64,000 nt of DNA from VBOC01 sp964512655 (GTDB lineage: Bacteria > Bacteroidota > Ignavibacteria > UBA10030 > SZUA-254), in the NCBI GenBank assembly GCA_964512655.1, contig CAZEJT010000001.1:372001-436000 (forward strand), given 5' to 3'. Under the pieces are notes generated by a model, which was not told the origin of the DNA, did not search any database, and was given only the letters and a program-made list of their open reading frames with translations. Positions 15,705 to 26,115 of this stretch are shown piece by piece (position 1 is the stretch's first letter; each line of letters starts with the position of its first letter). The position numbers and the translations under genes are program-made.

Positions 15705-16750
15705 TTCCGGTAGGGGCGCAAGTCGAAGCTGAAGGTGCTTCCCCTTCCGACTTCGCTCCTGACCTGGACTTTGCCTCCGTGTGCCTCCACGATATGCTTG
15801 ACGATCGCGAGGCCGAGGCCGGTGCCGCCCGCCTCGCGGGAGCGCTCGCGGTCTACCCGGTAAAACCGTTCGAAAATTCTGGAGACGTGCTCCGGGGGAA
15901 TCCCAACACCGGTGTCGGTCACGGATATTTTTACACGGTGCGGCCCTTCCTCGCACGCGACCGCAACATCCCCTCCGTGGACATTGTACTTCACCGAATT
16001 CTCGATAAGATTGACCATTACCTGCTTCAGCCGGTCCCGGTCGCCCAGCACCTGGATGTCTTCACGTTCGGAGCGAAAGGTGAGGCGCACGGAACGCTGA
16101 GCGGCGAGCGGCTGAAGTTCGGCGCAGATCTCCGTCAGGAACTCCACCACGTTGAAATACCGGAAGCTCATCTTCATCTCCCCCGATTCGATGCGGGATA
16201 TCTCGATGAGATCTCCCAGGAGGGCGTTGAGGCGTTGGGTATTGGCGAGCGCGCGTTCAACAAATACGCGGGCAGCATTGCGGTCTTCCAGCGCTCCGTC
16301 GAGCAGCGTCTCGAGCATCCCCTGAACGGCGAAGATCGGGGTCCGCAGCTCGTGAGAAACATTGCCCAGAAATTCGCTCCGCACCCGTTCGAGCTTTTTC
16401 AGCTTCGTGATGTCTTCGTTCAGCTTGTCGAGCATCTCGTTGAGAGTTTCCGCAAGCTTGCCGAATTCGTCTCCGGACCGAACGGGAATCCGCTGCTCAA
16501 GGTCGCCGGAACGGATCCTCGTGGAAATCGCGCCAATCTCCCGTATCGGGCGGGTGAGCCGCCGCGAGATGAGGATCGCGCAACCGCCCACGGCAAGGAG
16601 GATGATGACGCCGCCCCCGATTATTCTCGTGCTGGTTGCGCTCATCGCCTCTTCAACCGTGGAGACGGGCATCGACAGGAGGGCGAGTAGAAGGATGATG
16701 CCGGCGGAGACCGTGATGAGGAGAAGGGTGAGCTTCGTTTGAATCTTCAA
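15701..16750 (-). CDS. phoR: Phosphate-regulon sensor histidine kinase PhoR
   Basis: Membrane kinase of 349 residues. Two membrane helices (about 8-27 and 43-61) enclose only some 15 periplasmic residues, so it cannot sense phosphate directly outside the cell and probably reads the PstSCAB-PhoU state, as PhoR is known to do. HAMP (about 62-115), HisKA with H133 in NVSHELRTPIF, then an HATPase with N, G1 and G2 boxes (LIENSVKYN, TDTGVGIPPEH, GGTGLGLAIVKHIVE). There is no PAS domain, unlike many PhoR proteins. Its ATG overlaps the phoB stop by 4 bases. Confidence 0.92.
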   Translation of the reverse strand: MKIQTKLTLLLITVSAGIILLLALLSMPVSTVEEAMSATSTRIIGGGVIILLAVGGCAILISRRLTRPIREIGAISTRIRSGDLEQRIPVRSGDEFGKLAETLNEMLDKLNEDITKLKKLERVRSEFLGNVSHELRTPIFAVQGMLETLLDGALEDRNAARVFVERALANTQRLNALLGDLIEISRIESGEMKMSFRYFNVVEFLTEICAELQPLAAQRSVRLTFRSEREDIQVLGDRDRLKQVMVNLIENSVKYNVHGGDVAVACEEGPHRVKISVTDTGVGIPPEHVSRIFERFYRVDRERSREAGGTGLGLAIVKHIVEAHGGKVQVRSEVGRGSTFSFDLRPYRN

Positions 16751-17430
16751 GAGGCCTCTCTAAGCCTGTAGCCCACTCCTTTTATCGTTTCGAGCATCCC
16801 GGCGGATTTGCCGAGCTTTTCGCGAATTTTCCTGATGTGCACATCGACCGTCCTGTCGATCACGCGCACCTCTGTTCCCCAGATTGCGCGCAGGAGCGTT
16901 TCGCGGTCGACCACCTGCCCCGGGCGGCCGGCGAGGTAGAGGAGGACGTCGAACTCTTTCTTCGGAAAGAATACCTCCTTTCCGTGGATACGGATTGTGT
17001 GGTGGGAGGGGCTTATCTCGATCGGTCCGACCGAGACCGGGTGGGCCGGCGCCCGGCCCACGTCCTCTTCCTTGCGAAGTACGGTCCTGATCCGCGCCGT
17101 CAGTTTAGGAATGCTGATCGGTTTCACGATGTAGTCGTCGGCTCCCAGCTCGAGCCCGAGCACCTCGTCGACGTCGGTTCCCTTCGCCGTCAGGAACATG
17201 ACAGGGATCCGGCGGGTCTTTTCATCCTTTTTGAGGCGCCTCAAGACCTCAAGGCCGTCAAGCTCGGGAAGCATGATGTCGAGCAAAATGAGATGCGGTT
17301 CCTGACGCGCCAGCTCGAGCGCGGCCCGTCCGGTTCGCGCGAGCAAGACGGAGTACCCCTCCTTCTCAAGATTGTACCTGATCAGATCGAGGATGTCTTT
17401 CTCGTCGTCGACAACAAGGACTGTTTTCAT
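16747..17430 (-). CDS. phoB: Phosphate-regulon response regulator PhoB
   Basis: OmpR/PhoB-family regulator of 227 residues. The receiver domain (1-120) has the acidic pair DDE, phosphoacceptor D51 in LILLDIMLPELDG, a Thr in FLTAKG and Lys in DDYIVKP. A winged-helix DNA-binding domain follows (about 130-225; FFPKKEFDVLLYLA, VDVHIRKIREKLGK, TIKGVGYRL). The start chosen is MKTVLVVDDEKD at 17430; the longer frame to 17511 lacks any family similarity. It is coupled with phoR and is the likely binder of the 11-base repeat array at 15666-15704. Confidence 0.92.
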   Translation of the reverse strand: MKTVLVVDDEKDILDLIRYNLEKEGYSVLLARTGRAALELARQEPHLILLDIMLPELDGLEVLRRLKKDEKTRRIPVMFLTAKGTDVDEVLGLELGADDYIVKPISIPKLTARIRTVLRKEEDVGRAPAHPVSVGPIEISPSHHTIRIHGKEVFFPKKEFDVLLYLAGRPGQVVDRETLLRAIWGTEVRVIDRTVDVHIRKIREKLGKSAGMLETIKGVGYRLREAS

Positions 17431-17443
17431 CGATCCGGTATGT

Positions 17444-17677
17444 TCACTGCTCGTAGTTCTCCACGATATCCGGGGGGCGCACCTTTGCGTTGTCCGGGTT
17501 CTTGCCGGCATCGCGCAGGCCCTGCCGCTGCCGCAGGAGGTCCCAGCACTGATCCAGCTCGACCTTCATCTTCTGCAACCGGTGCACCTCCTTGTCGCTC
17601 AGATCTCCCTTGGAATAGAGCCGTTCCTCTTCCTCGGTTAACTCCTTGATGTGATTGAGCACCTGACCGTCTTCCAT
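17444..17677 (-). CDS. DUF2630 family small protein
   Basis: A 77-residue cytoplasmic protein, nearly all helical. It carries the hallmark of the DUF2630 family: an acidic LTEEEERLYS segment, LDQCWDLLRQRQ, then AKVRPPDIVENYEQ at the very end. The family is widespread in actinobacteria and other soil bacteria and has no known function. Here it precedes phoB by 13 bases on the same strand and may be cotranscribed with phoBR. Whether that reflects a functional link is unknown. Confidence 0.88.
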   Translation of the reverse strand: MEDGQVLNHIKELTEEEERLYSKGDLSDKEVHRLQKMKVELDQCWDLLRQRQGLRDAGKNPDNAKVRPPDIVENYEQ

Positions 17678-17782
17678 GGATTTCTCTCCTTTCCTGCTGC
17701 GATTGTTCCGGTGGGGATGGGTACGACAGTGCCAATATAATCATTATTCGCATTTCTCGAAATGGAAGGCGAAGAAGTCGCA

Positions 17783-17868
17783 CAGGCTGAAGCCCGCGCC
17801 TGCCGGGGTCGTTAATCGGAGCTTTTGAGAAAAGCTCGCTGGTGTCACGGTATGGACCGTGACACCAG
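17783..17868. repeat. Extragenic palindrome pair (copy 2)
   Basis: CAGGCTGAAGCCCGCGCCTGCC at 17783-17804 resembles the second palindrome at 10076-10095. At 17839-17868 lies a perfect 13-base inverted repeat, CTGGTGTCACGGT and ACCGTGACACCAG around ATGG, which differs from the copy at 10027-10056 by one base. The order of the two elements is reversed relative to the first copy. Confidence 0.75.
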
Positions 17869-17896
17869 TTTGATTCAGGTTTCTCAAAATGGGACA

Positions 17897-17924
17897 CGGC
17901 GATGAATCGCCGGCTAAGGCCGGC
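17897..17924. repeat. Overlapping extragenic palindromes
   Basis: Two overlapping perfect inverted repeats: CGGCGAT-GA-ATCGCCG (17897-17912) and GCCGGC-TAAG-GCCGGC (17909-17924). The sequence after them (GCCGGCGCCTACC) resembles the tail of the CAGGCTGAAGCC element nearby, so they look like members of the same class of dispersed extragenic repeats. Confidence 0.65.
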
Positions 17925-17962
17925 GCCTACCGATGCCTGGAAACGGGGCCGCGGACGAAAAA

Positions 17963-18027
17963 ACTCTCATTTCTTAATAATGTTTTTATGGATCAGCTGC
18001 ACCATTTAACGCCACTTTCATTTCTTA
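17963..18027 (+). promoter_or_regulatory. Candidate kdp operator: 14-base direct repeat
   Basis: ACTCTCATTTCTTA at 17963-17976 recurs as ACTTTCATTTCTTA at 18014-18027, with one mismatch and 51 bases between starts (about five helical turns). Both copies lie within 115 bases upstream of kdpF. Direct repeats of this kind are plausible binding sites for the KdpE regulator encoded at the end of the same operon. No binding data exist here, so this is inference from position and repetition. Confidence 0.4.
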
Positions 18028-18074
18028 TCGGCCGCCCAAGTTGCACCTTTTGAATCACAACCGGGAGAGAACCC

Positions 18075-18152
18075 ATGCTGGGCGGAGCAATAGCGGCAAT
18101 CCTTCTTCTCGCCTACCTGATCTACACGCTCATCAGGCCTGAGAAATTCTAG
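18075..18152 (+). CDS. kdpF: Potassium-transporting ATPase subunit KdpF
   Basis: A 25-residue single-helix membrane peptide, starting MLGGAIAAILLLAYLIYTLI and ending RPEKF. KdpF stabilises the KdpABC complex in the membrane. It lies 7 bases before kdpA, the usual place, and is preceded by GGGAGAG as a ribosome site. It is too short for most gene finders, but size, position and the YLIYTLIRPEKF ending match the family. Confidence 0.9.
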   Translation: MLGGAIAAILLLAYLIYTLIRPEKF

Positions 18153-18159
18153 CGGTCCC

Positions 18160-19851
18160 ATGAAAGTTCCGGATCTCATTCAGGTCGCCGCGTATCTTGC
18201 AGTACTGATACTCCTCACCCCCCTTGTGGGAGAGTTCATGAGCAAGGTCTTCAGGGGCGAGCGCTCGTTTCTCATGCGAATCCTCGGTCCGTTCGAGCGA
18301 ACCGTCTATCGGTTCGCCGGGGTGGATCCCTCGGCAGAGATGGACTGGACCGAATACACGACGGCGCTCCTCCTCTTCAACCTCTCAGGTTTCATTCTCC
18401 TCTTCGCCGCCCAGGTCGTTCAATCATTCCTTCCGTTGAACCCCCAGGCATTGCCGGCGGTCTCTTGGCACCTGGCGTTCAACACTGCCGTGAGTTTCAT
18501 GACCAACACAAATTGGCAGTCCTACGCCGGCGAGACGACACTCAGCACACTCGTGCAGATGGCCGGTCTTACGGTCCAGAATTTCGTGAGCGCGGCCACC
18601 GGAATCGCGGTCATGCTCGCTTTGATTAGAGGCATTTCCCGCAAGACCACGGCCACGATCGGGAACTTCTGGTCGGACCTCGTTCGCACGACAATCTACG
18701 TCCTGCTCCCGCTTGCAATTGTGTACACGCTGTTCCTCGCGGGTCAGGGGGTAGTCCAGACGATTTCACCCTCCGTCACCGCATCCACCCTCGAGGGAGG
18801 CAGCCAAACCATACCTCTTGGTCCCGTCGCCTCCCAGGAGGCCATCAAGCAGATCGGAACGAACGGCGGCGGATACTACAATACCAACAGCGCGCACCCA
18901 TTCGAAAACCCGACGCCCTTCAGCAATTTCCTCGAGATGCTGGCGATCCTTCTGCTCCCTTCTGCGCTTGTATATACATACGGCAGGATGGTGGGATCCA
19001 CGCGACACGGATGGACGCTATGGGGATGCATGCTGGCTCTCTTCCTTGCCGGGTTGGCGGTTTCGCTCTGGTCGGAGTACCACGGGTTTGGGATGCAGTA
19101 CGTCGGCGGGGCGATGGAGGGCAAGGAGACACGATTCGGTGTCACGAACAGCGTCGTGTGGTCCGTTGCGACGACTGATGCCTCGAACGGGTCGGTGAAT
19201 GCGATGCACGACAGCCTCTCGCCCCTCTCTGGGATGGTCTCGATGCTGAACATCATGCTCGGCGAAGTCATCTTCGGAGGGGTCGGCGCAGGGCTGTACG
19301 GAATGATCGTTTACGTGATCCTCACTGTCTTCATCGCGGGGTTGATGGTGGGGCGCTCGCCTGAATATCTGGGAAAGAAAATTGAGGCCTTTGAGGTGAA
19401 GATGTCGGTGCTCGCCGTCATCGCACCGGCGGTCGTGATTCTCATCTTCTCTGCGATAGCGGCCGTAGTCCCGGAGGGCCTTGCGGGGCTCAACAACGGC
19501 GGTCCGCATGGACTCTCGGAAATCCTCTACGCCTTCGCATCCGCAGGAGGAAACAACGGCAGCGCATTCGCGGGCTTGAACACCAACACCGCGTTCTACG
19601 ACGTGATGATGGGCATCGGGATGCTCATCGGGCGTTTTGGCGTCATCGTCCCGATGCTCGCCGTGGCGGGAAGCCTTGCGCGGAAGAAGATAACCCCGGC
19701 TTCCTCCGGCACGTTTCCGACGGACCGCGTTCTGTTCGCAATTCTACTTGTGGGGGTCATCCTCATAGTTGGTGCGCTTGACTACTTTCCGGCTCTCTCG
19801 CTCGGGCCTATTGCAGAGCATTTTCTCATGATGACGGGGCAACGGTACTGA
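18160..19851 (+). CDS. kdpA: Potassium-transporting ATPase channel subunit KdpA
   Basis: Channel-like subunit that binds and passes potassium, 563 residues, ten or so membrane helices. The four selectivity-filter regions are present: TNTNWQSYAGE, IGTNGGGYYNTNSAHPFENP, the ATTDASNGSVNAMHD segment, and ASAGGNNGSAFAGL. Length and motifs are normal. It ends 2 bases before kdpB and works with KdpB, KdpC and KdpF as a high-affinity potassium pump induced under potassium limitation. Confidence 0.98.
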   Translation: MKVPDLIQVAAYLAVLILLTPLVGEFMSKVFRGERSFLMRILGPFERTVYRFAGVDPSAEMDWTEYTTALLLFNLSGFILLFAAQVVQSFLPLNPQALPAVSWHLAFNTAVSFMTNTNWQSYAGETTLSTLVQMAGLTVQNFVSAATGIAVMLALIRGISRKTTATIGNFWSDLVRTTIYVLLPLAIVYTLFLAGQGVVQTISPSVTASTLEGGSQTIPLGPVASQEAIKQIGTNGGGYYNTNSAHPFENPTPFSNFLEMLAILLLPSALVYTYGRMVGSTRHGWTLWGCMLALFLAGLAVSLWSEYHGFGMQYVGGAMEGKETRFGVTNSVVWSVATTDASNGSVNAMHDSLSPLSGMVSMLNIMLGEVIFGGVGAGLYGMIVYVILTVFIAGLMVGRSPEYLGKKIEAFEVKMSVLAVIAPAVVILIFSAIAAVVPEGLAGLNNGGPHGLSEILYAFASAGGNNGSAFAGLNTNTAFYDVMMGIGMLIGRFGVIVPMLAVAGSLARKKITPASSGTFPTDRVLFAILLVGVILIVGALDYFPALSLGPIAEHFLMMTGQRY

Positions 19852-19853
19852 CG

Positions 19854-21946
<2,093 letters not shown>

Positions 21947-21950
<4 letters not shown>

Positions 21951-22522
21951 TGAGACACATTGCGTCGTCGCTCAGAATGCTCGCAGCAATGACTCTTCTC
22001 GCAGGCGTACTCTATCCGCTGATCACGACGCTCGTTGCTCAATTCCTGTTTCCGCGGCAATCGTCGGGGAGCATGATCCGAGCAAACGGCACGATAATCG
22101 GGTCGGAGCTCCTTGGACAGCAATTTCAATCCGACGGGTACTTCTGGGGCCGTCCTTCGGCCGTGGGCTACAATCCTCTCCCGTCCGGAGCCAGCAACTT
22201 GGGGCTGGCGAGCAAAGCGCTGATGGATTCGGTCGAAAAGCGGAAAGCGGCGTTCATCGGGAGGAATTCTCTCGGGGCCGGAACACCCGTACCGCCTGAG
22301 ATGCTCTCCGCCTCGGGGAGCGGTCTTGATCCTCACATCAGCCCCGAAGCTGCTCTTCTCCAGGTCGAACGGATCGCCCGCTCACGCCGCCTGGACGCCC
22401 GGGAGAGAGATGAGCTCGCGGCATTGGTCCACCGTCACATCGAAGGACCCCAGTTCGGCATCCTTGGCGACCCGAGGGTAAACGTTCTCCTGCTGAATCT
22501 GGCCCTGGACGGCCTCAAATGA
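21947..22522 (+). CDS. kdpC: Potassium-transporting ATPase subunit KdpC
   Basis: Single-span membrane subunit of 191 residues that assists ATP binding by KdpB and complex assembly. An N-terminal helix (about 8-30, LRMLAAMTLLAGVLYPLITT) is followed by a periplasmic domain with the family signatures YFWGRPSAVGYNPLPSGASN and SGLDPHISPEAALLQVERIA. Its start overlaps the kdpB stop (ATGA). Length is normal. Confidence 0.97.
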
Positions 22523-22556
22523 TTCTGGCGGCGGGATTGGTTATATTTTCAGGATA

Positions 22557-25256
22557 ATGGCCCATCCAGACGCCATACGGCCCGATCCGGACGCCCTGCT
22601 CCACGCGCTGAAAAAGGAAGAGGAAGCCGCCTCCAGGGCGAAGCTCAAGATCTTCTTCGGGATGTGCGCGGGCGTGGGGAAGACGTACGAAATGCTCAAG
22701 GCCGCGCATGAGGCGAAGGCGAAGGGGATCGACGTCGTCATCGGCTTCGTGGAGACCCATCGCCGCCCGGAGACGGAGGCGCTGACCCAGAACCTTCCCG
22801 CGATTCCTCGGAGGAGCGTGGACTACCGGGGGACGCTGCTGGAGGAAATGGACCTCGATGCGATCCTGGCGCGCAAACCGCGGCTCGTGCTCGTGGACGA
22901 GCTCGCCCACACCAACGCGCCCGGGAGCCGTCATAAAAAGCGATTTCAGGACGTCCAGGAGATCCTCGACAGCGGGATCGACGTCTACACAACACTGAAC
23001 GTTCAGCATCTGGAGAGCAGGGCGGACACCGTTGCGCAGATCTCGGGCGCGATCGTCCGCGAAACCGTCCCCGATTCCGTCTTCGAGCAGGCAGACGAGG
23101 TGGAGATCATCGATATTCCTCCCGATGAACTCCTGAAGCGCCTCTCCGAAGGGAAAGTCTACACGCCGGAGCGCTCCCAGCGCGCCATCCAGAACTTTTT
23201 CACGAAAGGGAACCTCACTGCGCTGCGGGAGATGTCGCTCCGCCTCACGGCGGAAAGGGTCGATCACCAGCTGCGCGAATACATGCGCACGGAGCGGATT
23301 TCCGGTCCCTGGAAATCCGGCCAGCGGTTTCTCATCGGCATCACCTCGAGTCCGCACAGCATCTCGCTCATCCGGTGGGCCCGCCGTATGGCGTATACCA
23401 TGAACGCCTCGTGGGTCGCCGTGTACGTGGAAACCTCGAAAGCCGCTTCTGGCCCGTCGAAGGAACAGCTAGCCAAGAACTTCAAGCTTGCGCGCGAGCT
23501 GGGGGCCGAGATCGTGACAACCTCCGACGAGGACGTTGCTCAGGCGCTGGTGCGCGTCGCCCACGAACAGAAGGCGACGCAGATTCTGGTGGGGAAATCC
23601 GAACGCCCGTTCCCGTTCAAGAACAGGTTTCTGAACAACGTGCTCGATAAGAGCGGCGGGCTCGACGTGTACGTGGTCGGCGGCGAGGAGCCCAGAGACG
23701 AGCGCGTAAAGCACTTCCGTATCCCCGAGATACACTCCGGCCTCCTCCAGTACTCTGTAGCGGCTGCCAGCATATTTCTCGCGGCCCTGATCTGCTATCC
23801 CGTGAGGTCGTTCCTCGGCTACCAGACCGTTTCGCTCGTCCTCTTGATGGTGGTCGCTCTCCTTCCGCTGAAGCTCGGGGCGGGGCCGGTGCTTCTCTCG
23901 GCCGGTCTGAGCGCGCTGGTGTGGGACTATTTCTTCATCCCCCCGACCTTTACGTTCAGCATCACGACGGCGCAGGACGTACTGATGCTCTTCACCTACT
24001 TTGCGATCGCGTCGGTGACGGGAACCCTTTCCGCACGCATCCGGGCACGCGAGCGGGCGGTTCGTCAGAGAGAGGAACGGACGACCGCGCTCTATACCCT
24101 GACGCGCGACCTCTCGGACGCCACAAACCAGGACGAGGTGGCGGGAGCCACGGTGTCGAACATCAAGAAGTTCTTCGATGCGGAAGTGGCGGTATTTCTG
24201 AGCGACCCCGATGGAGAAATTTTCACCCGCCCCCATCCCGCCGGCACGTTCGCGGTCGACGAAAAGGAGTTCAGCGTCGCCGCATGGGTCTACTGGAACG
24301 AAAGGAAGGCGGGGAGATTTACCGATACGCTTCCGTTCGCAGGGGCAACATACTATCCAATGTCCGGTCCTCGCTACCCGCTCGGGGTTATCGCGGTCAG
24401 GTCGAACGCTCAGGAGCAGTTGAGCCTCGATCAGGAGACGCTGCTCCAGAATTTCATCAGCCAGATCGCCTCGACCCTCGAACGCGAACAGCTCAACGAG
24501 ATGGCCAAGAAGTCGATCGCCTTTGTAGAATCGGAGCGATTGTACAAGACGCTCTTCAATTCGATATCGCATGAACTGAGAACGCCAATCGCGGCCATCG
24601 TCACTGCGTCGGAGGGACTTCTCAACCAGCACTCCGGACCGGGTCCTGGAGGCGGCACGGAGGTTTGGAGGAACCTGACGGGTGAAATCCACACCGCTGC
24701 TGAGCGCCTGAACCGGCTGGTCGAAAACCTGCTCGACATGACCCGGCTGGAATCGGGGCGGATCACCCCCCGGCGCGACTGGTGCGACATGCGTGATCTG
24801 CTGAACAACGCAGTGAGGAAGCTCGGGAAAGAACTATTGCATCACACCGTTGTCGTGGACGTGCCCCCCGAGATGCCCCTTGTCAGGCTCGACTTCGGAC
24901 TGATGGAGCAGGCGATCACGAACCTCCTGCACAATGCTTCGCTCTACACACCGCGCGGGTCCCGGATCGATGTCAGGGCTTCCGTGGATGGCCAGGACCT
25001 GGTCATCACGGTCTCCGACAAAGGACCTGGGTTTCCCGAAGAGACCCTGCCGAAGGTCTTCGGAAAGTTCTATCGAGTCCCCGGGACAAAGGCCGGCGGG
25101 ACCGGGTTAGGGTTGTCGATCGTGAAGGGGTTCGTCGAGGTCCACGGGGGTTCGATCGCGGTGCGCAACCGGCATGAAGGAGGCGCGGAATTCATCATCC
25201 GGATCCCCTCGGAACTGCAGATCAATCCGCAGCTGATGCTGCAGGACCATGAGTAA
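22557..25256 (+). CDS. kdpD: Potassium-responsive sensor histidine kinase KdpD
   Basis: 899-residue kinase. An N-terminal KdpD domain (about 20-230) has a Walker A site GVGKTYEML and the DELAHTNAPGSRHKKRFQDV motif. A universal-stress-protein domain (about 255-375) binds nucleotide or second messenger in relatives. Four membrane helices (about 400-495, DUF4118) precede a GAF-like domain (about 520-650), HisKA with H672 in SISHELRTPIAAIV, and an HATPase with GGTGLGLSIVKGFVEVHGG. It lies 34 bases after kdpC and overlaps kdpE by 8 bases. It senses low potassium or osmotic stress and phosphorylates KdpE. Confidence 0.97.
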   Translation: MAHPDAIRPDPDALLHALKKEEEAASRAKLKIFFGMCAGVGKTYEMLKAAHEAKAKGIDVVIGFVETHRRPETEALTQNLPAIPRRSVDYRGTLLEEMDLDAILARKPRLVLVDELAHTNAPGSRHKKRFQDVQEILDSGIDVYTTLNVQHLESRADTVAQISGAIVRETVPDSVFEQADEVEIIDIPPDELLKRLSEGKVYTPERSQRAIQNFFTKGNLTALREMSLRLTAERVDHQLREYMRTERISGPWKSGQRFLIGITSSPHSISLIRWARRMAYTMNASWVAVYVETSKAASGPSKEQLAKNFKLARELGAEIVTTSDEDVAQALVRVAHEQKATQILVGKSERPFPFKNRFLNNVLDKSGGLDVYVVGGEEPRDERVKHFRIPEIHSGLLQYSVAAASIFLAALICYPVRSFLGYQTVSLVLLMVVALLPLKLGAGPVLLSAGLSALVWDYFFIPPTFTFSITTAQDVLMLFTYFAIASVTGTLSARIRARERAVRQREERTTALYTLTRDLSDATNQDEVAGATVSNIKKFFDAEVAVFLSDPDGEIFTRPHPAGTFAVDEKEFSVAAWVYWNERKAGRFTDTLPFAGATYYPMSGPRYPLGVIAVRSNAQEQLSLDQETLLQNFISQIASTLEREQLNEMAKKSIAFVESERLYKTLFNSISHELRTPIAAIVTASEGLLNQHSGPGPGGGTEVWRNLTGEIHTAAERLNRLVENLLDMTRLESGRITPRRDWCDMRDLLNNAVRKLGKELLHHTVVVDVPPEMPLVRLDFGLMEQAITNLLHNASLYTPRGSRIDVRASVDGQDLVITVSDKGPGFPEETLPKVFGKFYRVPGTKAGGTGLGLSIVKGFVEVHGGSIAVRNRHEGGAEFIIRIPSELQINPQLMLQDHE

Positions 25257-25953
25257 CCGGGTCCGCATCCTCGTCATCGACGACGAGGTTCAGATGCGGC
25301 GCCTCCTGCGCTTGACTCTTGAAGAGGGCGGATTCCATGTGGAGCTTGCGGAGTCGGGAGAGGAGGGGCTACGGCATGCGCGCACGACGCGGCCAGAACT
25401 GATTGTGCTGGACCTTGGCCTCCCCGACAAAGACGGCCTCGACGTTCTTAAGGAGCTCCGGGGGTGGTCCAAGATACCCATCCTCATTTTGACCGTCCGG
25501 GATACCGAGCAGGATATCGTTTCGGCTCTTGACGCAGGAGCCGACGATTATCTCACGAAGCCATTCAGGAGCGGAGAGCTTTTGGCCCGCGTCCGGGCCT
25601 CCCTGCGCCATGTGAACGAGACCTCCCAGGGAGCCGTATTCAAGAGCGGATCGCTTTCCGTAGATCTGGGCGCAAGGCTCGTGAAGAATCACGGAGAGGT
25701 TCTCAAGCTCACGCCAATCGAGTTTTCCCTCCTCTCCCTCTTTGTTCGTAACGCGGGGAGGGTACTGACGCACAGATTCATCCTTCAGCAGGTGTGGGGG
25801 CCGTCGTTCGAGGAGGAGACGCAGTATTCGAGGGTTTACGTTGCGCAACTGCGGAAAAAGTTGGAGAAGGATCCCGCAAATCCCCGTCTACTTGTCACGG
25901 AGTCGGGCATCGGGTACCGGCTTTCCGCCATGGAAGAACACGTGTCAGAGTAA
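25249..25953 (+). CDS. kdpE: Kdp operon response regulator KdpE
   Basis: OmpR-family regulator of 234 residues. The receiver has acidic residues in VIDDEVQ, phosphoacceptor Asp in LIVLDLGLPDKDG, and Lys in DDYLTKPF. A winged-helix domain follows (LTPIEFSLLSLFVRNAGRVL, YSRVYVAQLRKKLEKDP, ESGIGYRLS). It overlaps kdpD by 8 bases and is the last gene of kdpFABCDE. It probably binds the repeats upstream of kdpF. A small GC-rich hairpin (25989-26004) follows but lacks a T-run. Confidence 0.95.
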   Translation: MSNRVRILVIDDEVQMRRLLRLTLEEGGFHVELAESGEEGLRHARTTRPELIVLDLGLPDKDGLDVLKELRGWSKIPILILTVRDTEQDIVSALDAGADDYLTKPFRSGELLARVRASLRHVNETSQGAVFKSGSLSVDLGARLVKNHGEVLKLTPIEFSLLSLFVRNAGRVLTHRFILQQVWGPSFEEETQYSRVYVAQLRKKLEKDPANPRLLVTESGIGYRLSAMEEHVSE

Positions 25954-26115
25954 CGAGTCAGACCTCGATGGCCTGACCAATCCCTCCAGGAGAAGACTTT
26001 CTCCCGCCTCTCCGCGGATCAAGTAATTCGAAATTACTGAGCCGATTATTCTCCATTATTGCTATTGGGAAAGTTCATCGCTACTTTGGGTGTGGAACGA
26101 ATTGGAGGTTATGCG

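Larger units (their letters stand above)
17678..18074. other. 397-base divergent intergenic region with palindromes and kdp control sequences
   Basis: The space between the DUF2630 gene (minus) and kdpF (plus) holds no gene that can be supported. It contains extragenic palindromes at 17783-17804, 17839-17868, 17897-17912 and 17909-17924, then an AT-richer stretch (17956-18060) with a 14-base direct repeat that probably belongs to the kdp promoter. Promoters for both directions must lie here. Confidence 0.7.

Noticed and set aside
23469..24692. 407-residue minus-strand open frame within kdpD
   Set aside because: It is the antisense shadow of a clear kdpD gene and has no domain similarity.
25989..26004. 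Hairpin GGAGAA-GACT-TTCTCC after kdpE as a terminator
   Set aside because: The stem is only six base pairs and no T-run follows, so it was mentioned only in the kdpE entry.
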